From: JBMOLK01 sp049325575
GTDB lineage: Bacteria; Bacillota; Clostridia; Acetivibrionales; Acetivibrionaceae
Length of the DNA: 33,908 nucleotides
Direction of reading: 5' to 3'
Assembly: GCA_049325575.1 (NCBI GenBank)
Contig: JBMOLK010000318.1
Location: forward strand, 1 to 33,908
The notes beneath the pieces were generated by a model. That model was given only the letters and a program-made list of their open reading frames with translations, was not told where the DNA came from and made no database searches. Shown one piece after another: positions 13,733 through 22,049 of this stretch (position 1 is its first letter; every line of letters starts with the position of its first letter). The translations under genes were made by a program, and so were the position numbers.

Positions 13733-15367
13733 ATGGAAAATCTGATTTTTAAAGACTTAAACCTATCCCCAGAAGTTCAGAGAGCTATTGCGGATATGGG
13801 ATTTGAGGAGGCAACTCCTATTCAGGCAAAGGCAATCCCTCAAATACTAAGGGGAATTGATATTATCGGCCAGGCACAGACCGGTACGGGAAAAACCTGT
13901 GCCTTTGGAATACCAGCTATCGAGCTGCTTGATCAGGAAAATGAGGGAATACAGGTACTGGTTCTGTGCCCTACAAGGGAACTTGCCATACAGGTAGCTG
14001 AAGAATTAAAGCATGTGTCAAAGTACAAGGAGAGTGTGAGGATACTTCCTGTTTACGGCGGACAGCCTATTGAGCGCCAAATTTCTGCACTTAAAAAGCG
14101 TCCCCAGATCATTATAGGAACACCGGGACGTGTAATGGACCATATGAGGCGCAGGACTCTTAAGCTTGCTAATCTAAAAATGATAATTCTGGATGAAGCC
14201 GATGAAATGCTCAATATGGGTTTTAGAGAAGATATAGATACCATATTGAAAGAGGTTCCTGAGGAAAAACAGACTATACTTTTCTCTGCTACAATGCCAA
14301 GAGAAATAGTAGATCTTACAACAAAATACCAGAGAAATCCTGTTCATATTAAAGCTGCCCACAAGGAAATCACGGTTCCGGCAATAGAGCAGTTTTACCT
14401 TGAAATAAGTGAAGCGGCTAAGCTTGAAGTATTATCAAGGCTTATTGATACCAATAATATTAAGCTGTCTCTTGTGTTTTGCAATACAAAAAAGCGTGTA
14501 GATGAGCTGGCAACAAGCCTCCAGTCAAGAGGTTATTCCGCTGAAGCCCTTCATGGGGATATGAGACAAGATCAGCGGGATAGAGTTATGTCAAAATTCA
14601 GAAAAGGCCTTATTGATATTTTGATTGCTACCGATGTTGCTGCAAGAGGTATTGACGTAGATGATGTGGAGGCTGTATTTAACTATGATATACCAAATGA
14701 CGAAGAGTATTACGTCCATAGAATAGGAAGAACAGGAAGAGCCGGCAGAGCCGGAAAAGCCTTTACTTTTGCGGTGGGCCGTGAAATATATAAGCTAAAG
14801 GATATACAAAGATACACAAAATCCACAATCCAGATGATTAAACCACCTACACTGATGGATGTTGAGGAAAGAAGAATAGGAGTAATACTGGACAAACTCA
14901 AGCAAACCATCAGCGAAGGTAATTTTTCCAAATTTATTCCCCATATTGAGAAAGTTTTAGAAAATGACGGCTCTCAGGATGACGGTTCAAATTATCTAAC
15001 GACGCTGGAAATTGCAGCTGCCTTGTTAAAAATGATTTCGGATGAAAATAACACCAAGGCTAATCCAGTTGACGATATTGATAATGAAGATACGGAAAAT
15101 GAAGAAGGAATGGTACGTCTTTTTATTAACATTGGCAGAAGCAGCAAAGTACTGCCAAAGCATATCGTGGAAAGTATAGCATCAAGCACAAGTCTTCCCG
15201 GTAAGCTTATCGGTGCAATTGATATATTTGACAAGTTTACTTTTGTTGATGTGCCAAGAGAGTATGCTGCTGAAGTCATGGAATCCATGAGAAATCATAC
15301 ACTAAAAGGCAAAAAGATTGTAGTGCAAAAATCCAATAAAAATAGAAAACTAAAGAAGAGATCCTAA
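13733..15367 (+). CDS. deaD: DEAD-box ATP-dependent RNA helicase with DbpA RNA-binding domain
   Basis: All helicase motifs are present: a Q motif (about residues 5-35), AQTGTGKT at 48-55, PTREL, TPGR, DEAD at 154-157, SAT at 185-187, and HRIGRTGRAGR near 333. After a linker the C-terminal 80 residues (about 462-540, starting VRLFINIGR) are a DbpA-type RNA-binding domain, which in DbpA and CsdA/DeaD relatives directs the enzyme to structured rRNA. At 544 residues it fits the CshA/DeaD/YxiN group, which acts in ribosome assembly, mRNA turnover and cold adaptation. The ATG follows AAGGAAAAGGAT. It is monocistronic with a tight promoter and two downstream hairpins. The symbol is by class; cshA or dbpA are alternatives. 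Confidence 0.95.
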   Translation: MENLIFKDLNLSPEVQRAIADMGFEEATPIQAKAIPQILRGIDIIGQAQTGTGKTCAFGIPAIELLDQENEGIQVLVLCPTRELAIQVAEELKHVSKYKESVRILPVYGGQPIERQISALKKRPQIIIGTPGRVMDHMRRRTLKLANLKMIILDEADEMLNMGFREDIDTILKEVPEEKQTILFSATMPREIVDLTTKYQRNPVHIKAAHKEITVPAIEQFYLEISEAAKLEVLSRLIDTNNIKLSLVFCNTKKRVDELATSLQSRGYSAEALHGDMRQDQRDRVMSKFRKGLIDILIATDVAARGIDVDDVEAVFNYDIPNDEEYYVHRIGRTGRAGRAGKAFTFAVGREIYKLKDIQRYTKSTIQMIKPPTLMDVEERRIGVILDKLKQTISEGNFSKFIPHIEKVLENDGSQDDGSNYLTTLEIAAALLKMISDENNTKANPVDDIDNEDTENEEGMVRLFINIGRSSKVLPKHIVESIASSTSLPGKLIGAIDIFDKFTFVDVPREYAAEVMESMRNHTLKGKKIVVQKSNKNRKLKKRS

Positions 15368-15381
15368 AATCTCTTCTTTAG
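15350..15381 (+). terminator. Hairpin overlapping the helicase stop codon
   Basis: CTAAAGAAGAGAT (15350-15362) pairs perfectly with ATCTCTTCTTTAG (15369-15381); the TAA stop lies in the loop. The T-run after it is poor, so it may protect the mRNA 3' end or act jointly with the next hairpin. Confidence 0.55.
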
Positions 15382-15393
15382 TTTAGATAAATA

Positions 15394-15425
15394 AAATGCG
15401 GCTTTATGACTTAAAGCTGCATTTC
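15394..15425 (+). terminator. Second hairpin, likely terminator of the helicase gene
   Basis: AAATGCGGCTTTA pairs with TAAAGCTGCATTT (one G-U) around a 5-nt loop, followed by a short T-rich tract. Confidence 0.65.
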
Positions 15426-15655
15426 TTGTGAAAAAACTAACGCTCGACACTGTATATAAAATATGGTAAAATATAAATAGGAACATTCATATTTGTGCTA
15501 ATATTTACCGACAGTTCATTTTACATAAATACATTTCCAGACCCACTGTGATTCATGCGTCATGTAGATAAAATACATATGATTTGCTTTTTGATATGCA
15601 TTGGTAAAAGTGTTAACGAGGACCTTATTTACCAGAATCCAAGGGGGGAGTTCCT

Positions 15656-16072
15656 ATGGTAAGTATTCAAGACAAGAGGAAGTATCAAACTAGCAACGGC
15701 ACTATATGTGCAGCCTCAGTGAGTCATGACGGAATACGCTGGCGTGAGGTGGAGGTCGCCGATATTTCACCGGTAGGACTAAAGTTTTATTCCACTAAAG
15801 TTTACAATACGGGCGAGATTTTAAACTTTGATTTATGTGTATACAGCATGCTGTCAGAGTTTAACCTTACTGTAGAAGGATGCATAACTGACAGGGAAAC
15901 CTTGACAGAAGGATATTGCTATGGAGTGAAATTTAATAATGTAGAAGAACATGTTAAAATTCAATTGGATGAGATTATTAAAGCCAATATTATCTCCAAG
16001 AACGCACATGAAGCTGGCGATGGAATATACTCCTTTATTTTAACCCCCAGGGGTAAAACAAATAAGTACTGA
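15656..16072 (+). CDS. PilZ-like domain protein with incomplete c-di-GMP motif
   Basis: This 138-residue soluble protein has the fold signature of a PilZ domain: an N-terminal RKY segment (Arg8), then about 25 residues later DISPVGLKF, matching the (D/N)xSxxG motif at residues 36-41, followed by beta-rich sequence. PilZ proteins bind cyclic di-GMP through RxxxR plus (D/N)xSxxG. Here the second arginine appears to be Thr12, so binding may be weak or lost, as in some divergent PilZ proteins. A very strong AAGGGGGGAG ribosome site precedes the ATG. The gene is single, with a clear terminator. A partner is not obvious; the orphan pilM lies 1.3 kb downstream. Confidence 0.7.
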   Translation: MVSIQDKRKYQTSNGTICAASVSHDGIRWREVEVADISPVGLKFYSTKVYNTGEILNFDLCVYSMLSEFNLTVEGCITDRETLTEGYCYGVKFNNVEEHVKIQLDEIIKANIISKNAHEAGDGIYSFILTPRGKTNKY

Positions 16073-16135
16073 TAGAATTGGTAAAATCAAGTTTTAATAA
16101 GAACTTACAGTAAATAATATACGAATTTATTTGAT

Positions 16136-16163
16136 GATAAGATTTTTTAATCTTATTTTTTTT
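16136..16163 (+). terminator. Intrinsic terminator after the PilZ-like gene
   Basis: ATAAGATT (16137-16144) pairs with AATCTTAT (16149-16156), followed by a long T-run. Confidence 0.75.
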
Positions 16164-16248
16164 GTCCGTATTTTTTGGATAGAATAATAACTCCAGGATA
16201 CTTTTTTTTATGCCCCTATGATAAAATGTTTGGGATAGGAGGTTTGGC

Positions 16249-17232
16249 ATGATTATTGGAAATGTTAGAGTAGATAATAGTGTTTTTCTTGCCCCAATGG
16301 CTGGTATAACAGATATGCCATTTAGGCTGTTGTGCCGGGAACAGGGCTGTGGTCTTGTATATACTGAGATGGTTAGCGCAAAAGGACTTTATTATAATGA
16401 TGAAAAGAGCATGAAGCTGACAGAGATAGATAGCAGGGAGGGTCCAGCTGCTCTGCAGATTTTCGGTTCTGACCCTTTTATTATGGCAAATGTGGCAGAA
16501 CGCCTGAATGTGTCAAATGCCAGCATTATTGACATAAATATGGGTTGTCCTACGCCTAAAATAACCAAAAACGGTGAAGGAAGTGCTCTAATGCTGGAAC
16601 CTGGACTTGTGGGAAAGATAGTAAGGGAAGTTTCAAGGGCTTCTGTAAAGCCTGTTACCGTAAAGATACGTAAAGGCTGGGATGAAACCAGGATTAGTGC
16701 TGTTGAAATTGCGAAAATTGCGGAAGAAAATGGGGCAGCAGCAGTAGCAGTTCACGGCAGAACCAGGGAGCAGTTTTACAGCGGACATGCAGATTGGGGT
16801 ATTATAAAGGATGTAAAAGCCGCTCTAAGTATTCCTGTAATAGGAAACGGTGATATTTTTGCTCCAGAAGATGCAAAGCGTATGATATCCGAAACAAAAT
16901 GCGATGCTGTGATGATCGGTAGAGGAGCTCAAGGAAATCCCTGGATTTTCAACAAGGTTTTGAGTTATCTAAATAAAGGTGAAGTTGCAGCCGATATATC
17001 TGATAGTGATAAGATACAAATGATTATAAGGCATATGAAAATGCTGGTTGAGCTAAAAGGCGAGAATACTGGCGTGCGTGAGATGAGAAAACATGTTGCA
17101 TGGTATATTAAAGGTATGAAAAATTCTGCTTATGTAAAGGATAAAGTGTTCAGGGCGGTTTCACAGGATCAAGTAATTGAATTGCTGTATGAATATATTG
17201 ATTACAGCAGTATTATAAATAGTAACATATGA
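16249..17232 (+). CDS. dusB: tRNA-dihydrouridine synthase
   Basis: This FMN-dependent enzyme reduces uridines in the D-loop of tRNA. The 327 residues cover the whole TIM-barrel plus C-terminal helical domain. Visible motifs are FLAPMAGITDMPFR at the start, DINMGCPTPK with the likely catalytic Cys100, the phosphate-binding GNGDI, and MIGRGAQGNPWIF. The overall pattern fits the bacterial DusB class. An ATAGGAGG ribosome site sits 7 nt before the ATG. Confidence 0.95.
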   Translation: MIIGNVRVDNSVFLAPMAGITDMPFRLLCREQGCGLVYTEMVSAKGLYYNDEKSMKLTEIDSREGPAALQIFGSDPFIMANVAERLNVSNASIIDINMGCPTPKITKNGEGSALMLEPGLVGKIVREVSRASVKPVTVKIRKGWDETRISAVEIAKIAEENGAAAVAVHGRTREQFYSGHADWGIIKDVKAALSIPVIGNGDIFAPEDAKRMISETKCDAVMIGRGAQGNPWIFNKVLSYLNKGEVAADISDSDKIQMIIRHMKMLVELKGENTGVREMRKHVAWYIKGMKNSAYVKDKVFRAVSQDQVIELLYEYIDYSSIINSNI

Positions 17233-17276
17233 AATATATTATATTTACAATTTTACAACTTAATTGTTTCAAAATA

Positions 17277-17305
17277 TTGATTTTAAAGTACATGGGTGGT
17301 AAGAT
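17277..17305 (+). promoter_or_regulatory. Candidate promoter of pilM
   Basis: TTGATT (17277-17282) and TAAGAT (17300-17305) are 17 nt apart, 44 nt before the ATG. Confidence 0.4.
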
Positions 17306-17348
17306 AGATCATATAGGTTATTTTAATAATACTTAAGGAGTAGATAAA

Positions 17349-18452
17349 ATGGTAACGATACCTTTCATAAAAAACAGCCTTATAAGTATTGATATCGGTT
17401 TTAGGAATATAAAAATTGTTGAGGTGGAATTAGGCAGAGGCAATGAGATTTTCATCAAGAATTTTGGTATCGCGTCTACACCTAAGGGATCAATAAAGAA
17501 CGGTGCCATTAAAGATGTAAAGAGTGTTACCAATGAGATAAAAAGAGTAATGGGTGACATAAATGTCAAGGCTAAGAACGCCAAGATAGTTATGTCGGGT
17601 ACCAATATTATTTCACGTATTTTTATGATTGAGAAGATTCCTGGAGAAGACTTAAATAACCTAGTTAGAACTACCATCTCACAGAGTATGCCGATAGACC
17701 TGGATGCACATCAGATAGACTATAAGGTTCTACAGGAACTAAAAGAAGATGGCGCTACAAAGGTAAAGGTTTTTGTTACCGCAGTTTTAAAAAGTATTAT
17801 TCAAAGTTATATAGATATATTGATTGAATTGGGATTAAAGCCTATATCCGTAGATATTCCTGCCAACAGTGCTGCCAAGTTCTTTAACAGGGATATATTG
17901 GTTTCCGAAAGCGAAACATGGTTCAAGAAAAAAAGGTACAGCAAGCTTAGCCAAAGCACTTTTGCTGTAATAGATTTTGGTTCTGAGACTACGATAGTTA
18001 ATATTTTAAGAGATAAAGTCCTTGAGTTTAACAAGGTTATCTTAAGGGGAAGCAGCAATCTGGATGAAGCCATCGCAGCAAACACCCTAAAGAAGATGGA
18101 AGAAGCTGAAAGGCTTAAGAAAATTCAGGGGTTAACCCTTCCGGATTCAAATGTCGGTGAGGACCAGGAAAAGATTTATAACAGCATAAAGGGTGTTATA
18201 GATGAGATAGCCAGGCAGTTATTCCAGTGCTTTGAGTTCTATGAAAAAAGATGCTATGGTGAAAAGGTAGGTAAAATTTATATGATAGGCGGTGGGTCAC
18301 TGCTTAAAGGATTAAGGGAATATATGGAGGATGTGTTCCAGGTTCCGGTATATCCTGTCGGTCTCCTTAGCATAGAAGGAATTCAGATAAATAAAGTCCT
18401 TGATAGTGAGAGATTGAACTATTTGATAAATTCTGTAGGAATAACATTATAA
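17349..18452 (+). CDS. pilM: PilM-like type IV pilus assembly ATPase
   Basis: This 367-residue actin-fold protein is of the PilM/FtsA type. It opens with SIDIGFRNIKIVEV (the phosphate-1 loop) and later has FAVIDFGSETTIVNIL (phosphate-2) and IYMIGGGSLLKGL (the adenosine-binding GGGS). PilM sits on the cytoplasmic face of the type IV pilus machine and binds the N-terminal tail of PilN. No pilN, pilO, pilB, pilC or pilin gene lies in the window, so this copy is an orphan or works with a distant locus. It starts at ATG behind AAGGAG and is closed by a strong terminator, so it is monocistronic. Clostridia use such proteins in gliding and adhesion; its role here is inference. Confidence 0.85.
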   Translation: MVTIPFIKNSLISIDIGFRNIKIVEVELGRGNEIFIKNFGIASTPKGSIKNGAIKDVKSVTNEIKRVMGDINVKAKNAKIVMSGTNIISRIFMIEKIPGEDLNNLVRTTISQSMPIDLDAHQIDYKVLQELKEDGATKVKVFVTAVLKSIIQSYIDILIELGLKPISVDIPANSAAKFFNRDILVSESETWFKKKRYSKLSQSTFAVIDFGSETTIVNILRDKVLEFNKVILRGSSNLDEAIAANTLKKMEEAERLKKIQGLTLPDSNVGEDQEKIYNSIKGVIDEIARQLFQCFEFYEKRCYGEKVGKIYMIGGGSLLKGLREYMEDVFQVPVYPVGLLSIEGIQINKVLDSERLNYLINSVGITL

Positions 18453-18494
18453 TAATATAGATAAACATGTGGGTTACTATTTTAAAGTATAGAT

Positions 18495-18520
18495 AAAACG
18501 GCTATTAGTGCCGTTTTTTT
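18495..18520 (+). terminator. Intrinsic terminator after pilM
   Basis: AAAACGGC (18495-18502, first pair weak) pairs with GCCGTTTT (18510-18517), continuing into a T-run. Confidence 0.85.
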
Positions 18521-18645
18521 GATTTGAAGTACTTCGTTGAGACTTAAGGTACTAAAAAACGTGATAAATTTAGAAATTTATATATAAATGGAATTTTAGT
18601 GGTATAAATAATAAAAATAAATTTGACACTTAAGGAGAGTATAAT

Positions 18646-19152
18646 ATGCATGATATTTCAAAAGAACATATAAATACCCTTATCGGTAAGCCACCAAGGC
18701 TATCCCAGGTTGAAATGACAGAGCTGGTACTTCCCAATGATACCAATCTATTAGGCAACCTTCTTGGAGGGAGATTGATGCACTGGATTGATATTGCAGG
18801 GGCCATGGCTGCTTCAAGGCACTCCAACAAGATTGTAGCTACTGTTGCGTTGGATAGTCTTGATTTCAGACACCCTGCTCGTATGGGAGAGTTGGTTATT
18901 CTCAACGCAAAGTTAACATGGACAGGAAGAACCTCAATGGAAGTAAGTGTTAATGTATATGCCGAAAACATAAAGTCAGGGAAGACTATCCTGACAAATA
19001 AGGCCTTTATTACCTTTGTAGCATTAGATAATGATGGAAATCCTTCGGAGGTACCTCCCCTTATTTTAGAAAGTGACGAAGAAAAACAGAATTTTGCAGA
19101 GGGAGAGAAAAGGCGGACTGAAAGGCTTAAACGAAAACACCAGAGCCTATAA
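18646..19152 (+). CDS. Hotdog-fold acyl-CoA thioesterase
   Basis: This 168-residue cytoplasmic protein is of the acyl-CoA hydrolase (YciA/BFIT) group, cleaving acyl-CoA to acid and CoA. The family core is clear: LPNDTNLLGNLLGGRLMHWI at about 29-48, then DIAGAMAASRH, carrying the conserved Asn (about 34) and Asp (about 49) of the active site, then strands with VALDSLDFRHPARMGE and the long ANV-type beta strand. The highly charged tail (EKRRTERLKRKH) is normal for the group. The ATG follows TAAGGAGAG. It stands alone. Substrate chain length cannot be told. Confidence 0.92.
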   Translation: MHDISKEHINTLIGKPPRLSQVEMTELVLPNDTNLLGNLLGGRLMHWIDIAGAMAASRHSNKIVATVALDSLDFRHPARMGELVILNAKLTWTGRTSMEVSVNVYAENIKSGKTILTNKAFITFVALDNDGNPSEVPPLILESDEEKQNFAEGEKRRTERLKRKHQSL

Positions 19153-19196
19153 TACGTCTTTAATAGGGTACATATAGTCTAAGTCAATATGTAAGC

Positions 19197-19239
19197 ATAG
19201 AGCCTCTTTACCGCGAAGAATCAAGGTAAGAGGCTCTAT
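19197..19239. terminator. Strong hairpin between convergent genes
   Basis: ATAGAGCCTCTTTACC (19197-19212) pairs with GGTAAGAGGCTCTAT (19225-19239) with one bulged T. It ends 2 nt before the NlpC/P60 stop codon and probably terminates both convergent transcripts, although T-runs are weak on both sides. Confidence 0.7.
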
Positions 19240-19241
19240 AA

Positions 19242-19895
19242 TTAAAGGATTACCCTTTTAGCGCCTACATAGCGCTCTTGATAATAGCTTTTGTTGAAAT
19301 CAGAAATTACAACCTTATCTGCACCAGAGCTGGCATGTATGAACTGGCCATCTCCGATATAGATACCCACATGGGAAGGTCCGGGCTTGTATGTTGAAAA
19401 GAATACAAGATCACCGGGTTTCAAATCCGACTTTGATACCCAGATACCATCGTAATATTGTGAACTTGAAACCCTCTGAATTACTATTCCGTTTTGCAGC
19501 ATAACATAATGTGTAAACCCGGAACAGTCAAATCCTGAAGGAGAAGTTCCTCCCCATACATAAGGCACGCCCTGGAAGCTTTTTGCCATCTGTAAGACCT
19601 CATCAACCTTAATTTCTTTTGCCGTATTGCGGCCTACAATCCCATCAACTGTGAGATAATTATCCCTTTGATAGTTTGAAACCGACTGGTACGTTAAACT
19701 TCCGAAATAACCTGTAGGATTATAGTTAAAATATCCTAATTTCTTCAAGTCATTTTGCAGGTCTAACACATCATTGCTTCTCATACCCTGGTACAATGTA
19801 ACACGGTCAGAGTAATAATCGGCAAATACCGGATTAACAAAGAAACCGATAGACAAAAAAGCTGCAATAACCATGGCAGTTATTTTCTTTTTCAT
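19242..19895 (-). CDS. Secreted NlpC/P60 peptidoglycan endopeptidase
   Basis: This 217-residue cell-wall hydrolase has a cleavable signal peptide (hydrophobic run, then VFA at residues 23-25), a peptidoglycan-binding (PGB_1) domain at about 33-90 with LQNDLKKLGYF and VDGIVGRNT, and a C-terminal NlpC/P60 domain with Cys124 in FDCSGF, His175 in SHVGIYIG and His187 in FIHASS. These form the Cys-His-His catalytic set, so it should cleave peptide stems of peptidoglycan, usually the D-gamma-Glu to meso-DAP bond. The ATG follows GAGAGGGGG. The gene is read from a long leader that folds as a c-di-AMP riboswitch. Confidence 0.93.
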   Translation of the reverse strand: MKKKITAMVIAAFLSIGFFVNPVFADYYSDRVTLYQGMRSNDVLDLQNDLKKLGYFNYNPTGYFGSLTYQSVSNYQRDNYLTVDGIVGRNTAKEIKVDEVLQMAKSFQGVPYVWGGTSPSGFDCSGFTHYVMLQNGIVIQRVSSSQYYDGIWVSKSDLKPGDLVFFSTYKPGPSHVGIYIGDGQFIHASSGADKVVISDFNKSYYQERYVGAKRVIL

Positions 19896-19915
19896 TTTTT
19901 AAAACCCCCTCTCAA

Positions 19916-20063
19916 AGCCTACGAGGTTAGTTGACGGGTTAGGAGAGAGAAGACTTCCCCTACTGTATGAATTCTTTCAAGCTGTGAAAACAGTTTGAAT
20001 TTTTGAACAGACAGTTTAACCCCAAATAATGCATCCCCCGTTCCTTTTACAAGGATTAGGCAT
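19916..20063 (-). ncRNA. c-di-AMP riboswitch (ydaO-yuaA type)
   Basis: On the minus strand the leader shows the conserved blocks of the ydaO-yuaA aptamer in order: GCCTAATCC near the 5' end, GGGGGATGCA, TTTGGGG, GTAGGGGAAG, then CTAACCCGTCAACTAACC and CTCGTAGGC. The first GCCT and last AGGC form the closing stem. In Clostridia and Bacilli this class most often controls wall hydrolases and potassium transport, and usually turns genes off when c-di-AMP is high. I do not see a clear T-run terminator between the aptamer and the ATG, so control may be at translation (the GAGAGGGGG site begins only a few bases after the aptamer) or by an imperfect terminator. Identification is by recognition of the motif, not by a covariance search. 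Confidence 0.85.
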
Positions 20064-20091
20064 ATTTTTTTTGCGACCATGACAAGGCCTC

Positions 20092-20120
20092 ATTATAAGA
20101 GAGACAGGCGTTATAATCAA
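20092..20120 (-). promoter_or_regulatory. Promoter of the riboswitch/hydrolase transcript
   Basis: On the minus strand TTGATT (20120-20115) and a perfect TATAAT (20097-20092) are 17 nt apart; transcription would begin about 20 nt before the aptamer. Confidence 0.65.
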
Positions 20121-20291
20121 CCTGTAATATATGGGATGGTAAGTGTGGAAGGTAATTACATCTATAGATATGGATTTATAATTCAAATTCACATGATTGG
20201 TCATAAGTCATATGCATTAAAAATATTAATAATCAGGACAATTTTTTTTAAGGATAAACATTTTGCCTGGCAGAATGCTAAAAGGACTAAA

Positions 20292-21842
20292 ATGGCTAAA
20301 AAATCGTTTGTAGGTAGTGCTATTATCTTGATGATAGCAGGGTTTGTAGTAAAAATACTGGGTTTTGTTTATAGAATATATTTATCAAATCTGATAGGAG
20401 CAGAAGGGATGGGGCTGTTCCAGCTTATTGCACCTGTATATTCTCTGGTTATACTTACTCTGACATCGGGTATATCTATAGCTGTTTCCAAATTGGTTGC
20501 AGAGGAGATGGCAAAGAACCATACAGTAAACCTTAGAAGGATAACATCCTGTTCTCTGGCTATTGTTGTAACGGCAGGTTTGATAGTATCCGCATTTATT
20601 CTTATACTTATAAATCCAATAGTCAATGTTATTTTGAAGGATCCAAGGACTTACTATTCCATGCTCTTTCTTATACCATGCATTCCTGTTATTGCGGCTG
20701 CATCTGCTTTAAAAGGATATTTTTACGGGGTACAGGATGTGGTGCCGACAGCCTGTTCACAGATTGTAGAACAGGTGGTCAGAATAGGTCTTGTAATGGC
20801 TATGGCCGGATATTTTATCAGTATAGGACTTGAGTATGCCTGTGCCCTTGCAACAATCGGTATGGCTATAGGAGAAATTTCAAACCTGTTGGTTTTAATA
20901 GTAATATACAGGATGAGAAAGAGAAAGTCTTCAGTAAATAAATTAAAAAAAGGTTTTATGAGAAAAAGAACTATAATAAAAGAAATACTAAAAATATCCA
21001 TACCAGTATCCTTTAACAGATTTATAACATCAATTATGGCAGCTATTGAGCTCATACTCATTCCCAGGATGCTTTTGACAGGGGGGATGAACTATCAAAA
21101 CAGTATAGAAGAGTATGGAAAGCTAACAGGAATGGCCATTCCTCTTATTTTCTTTCCGTCACTGGTAACTTTGTCTTTGGCCACAACGCTTGTTCCGGCT
21201 ATTTCTGAAGCTATGTCTCTAAAGAGTTTTAAAACTGTCAACTACAGGATATCCAAATCAATACAGCTTACTTTTATACTTGGCTTTATATTTACATCCT
21301 TATTTTTGGTATTTCCCCATGAAATAGGAAACCTTATTTATAGAAAGCAAAACATAGGAAATATATTGTATCTTCTTTCATTTACAAGTATATTCATATA
21401 TCTGCAGCAGACACTGCTTGGTATACTAAATGGCCTTGGGAAGCAGGGGATTTCCCTTAGGAATTCAATTATCGGGTACGTTATCAGGATAGGGTTTGTA
21501 ATATACTTTATTCCTGTATACGGCATACCAGGGTATGTAGTCGGCATAATAATAAGTTCTGCATGCGTTTGTATTCTTAATATTTCTACAGTTGTAAAAA
21601 CGACTGGAATGGTCCTCGATTTTAGAAACTGGGTCTTAAAGCCAGGTATTATTGGAATAATAATGATTTTTATCGGTAAATACATATATAGCTTTTTTAC
21701 TATATTTAATACTGGTTATACATGGACAGTTGTATTGACCATATTCGGCAACATTATAACAGCATTTTCCCTGATGTTCGTCCTGGGAGCTCTGGATAGA
21801 GCTGAAATGCTGAAGCTTCTAGGCTTTAAAAAAACCATATAG
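20292..21842 (+). CDS. spoVB: Stage V sporulation protein B, MOP-family flippase
   Basis: This polytopic membrane protein of about 516 residues has some 13-14 hydrophobic helices and belongs to the MOP/polysaccharide-transporter superfamily with MurJ, Amj-type and Wzx flippases. The N terminus (KKSFVGSAIILMIAGFVVK, then GFVYRIYLSNLIGAEGMGLF) is characteristic of the SpoVB group, needed for spore-cortex peptidoglycan and presumed to move lipid-linked precursors. I chose the ATG at 20292 behind AAAGGA; an open frame upstream to 20079 is not coding, because it overlaps the divergent riboswitch promoter and lacks a ribosome site. I did not find a convincing sigma-E promoter. A second flippase of the same superfamily (25681-27222) lies 4 kb away. 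Confidence 0.9.
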   Translation: MAKKSFVGSAIILMIAGFVVKILGFVYRIYLSNLIGAEGMGLFQLIAPVYSLVILTLTSGISIAVSKLVAEEMAKNHTVNLRRITSCSLAIVVTAGLIVSAFILILINPIVNVILKDPRTYYSMLFLIPCIPVIAAASALKGYFYGVQDVVPTACSQIVEQVVRIGLVMAMAGYFISIGLEYACALATIGMAIGEISNLLVLIVIYRMRKRKSSVNKLKKGFMRKRTIIKEILKISIPVSFNRFITSIMAAIELILIPRMLLTGGMNYQNSIEEYGKLTGMAIPLIFFPSLVTLSLATTLVPAISEAMSLKSFKTVNYRISKSIQLTFILGFIFTSLFLVFPHEIGNLIYRKQNIGNILYLLSFTSIFIYLQQTLLGILNGLGKQGISLRNSIIGYVIRIGFVIYFIPVYGIPGYVVGIIISSACVCILNISTVVKTTGMVLDFRNWVLKPGIIGIIMIFIGKYIYSFFTIFNTGYTWTVVLTIFGNIITAFSLMFVLGALDRAEMLKLLGFKKTI

Positions 21843-21979
21843 GGTTATAATTTTTTTGCACGTACGCAACAAGATTTACATAGTCTATATTAGAAAAATT
21901 ATGAAAGATAAAATTAATTTTAGATAATCAATTATAGTTGTGCACTATGGTCAGATAAGGTCAAAGTAAAATATTGTTT

Positions 21980-22009
21980 TTGACATTATAAATGTGGTAT
22001 AAATAAGAT
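21980..22009 (+). promoter_or_regulatory. Promoter of the small heat-shock gene
   Basis: TTGACA (21980-21985) and TAAGAT (22004-22009) are 18 nt apart, and the CtsR-type operator begins 4 nt after the -10. Confidence 0.6.
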
Positions 22010-22013
22010 GTAA

Positions 22014-22030
22014 GGTCAAAGAAAGTCAAA
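22014..22030 (+). promoter_or_regulatory. CtsR operator
   Basis: GGTCAAA-GAA-AGTCAAA matches the CtsR heptad direct repeat (A/G)GTCAAA-NAN-(A/G)GTCAAA exactly. It covers the expected transcription start, so a bound repressor would block initiation. A lone half-site GGTCAAA lies at 21959-21965, upstream of the -35. Confidence 0.85.
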
Positions 22031-22049
22031 GTTAATGGAGGTGTTTTGT

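Noticed and set aside
20079..20291. N-terminal extension of SpoVB by 71 residues
   Set aside because: It overlaps the divergent riboswitch promoter, is rich in unlikely residues, and lacks a ribosome site; family members begin near the MAKKSF start.
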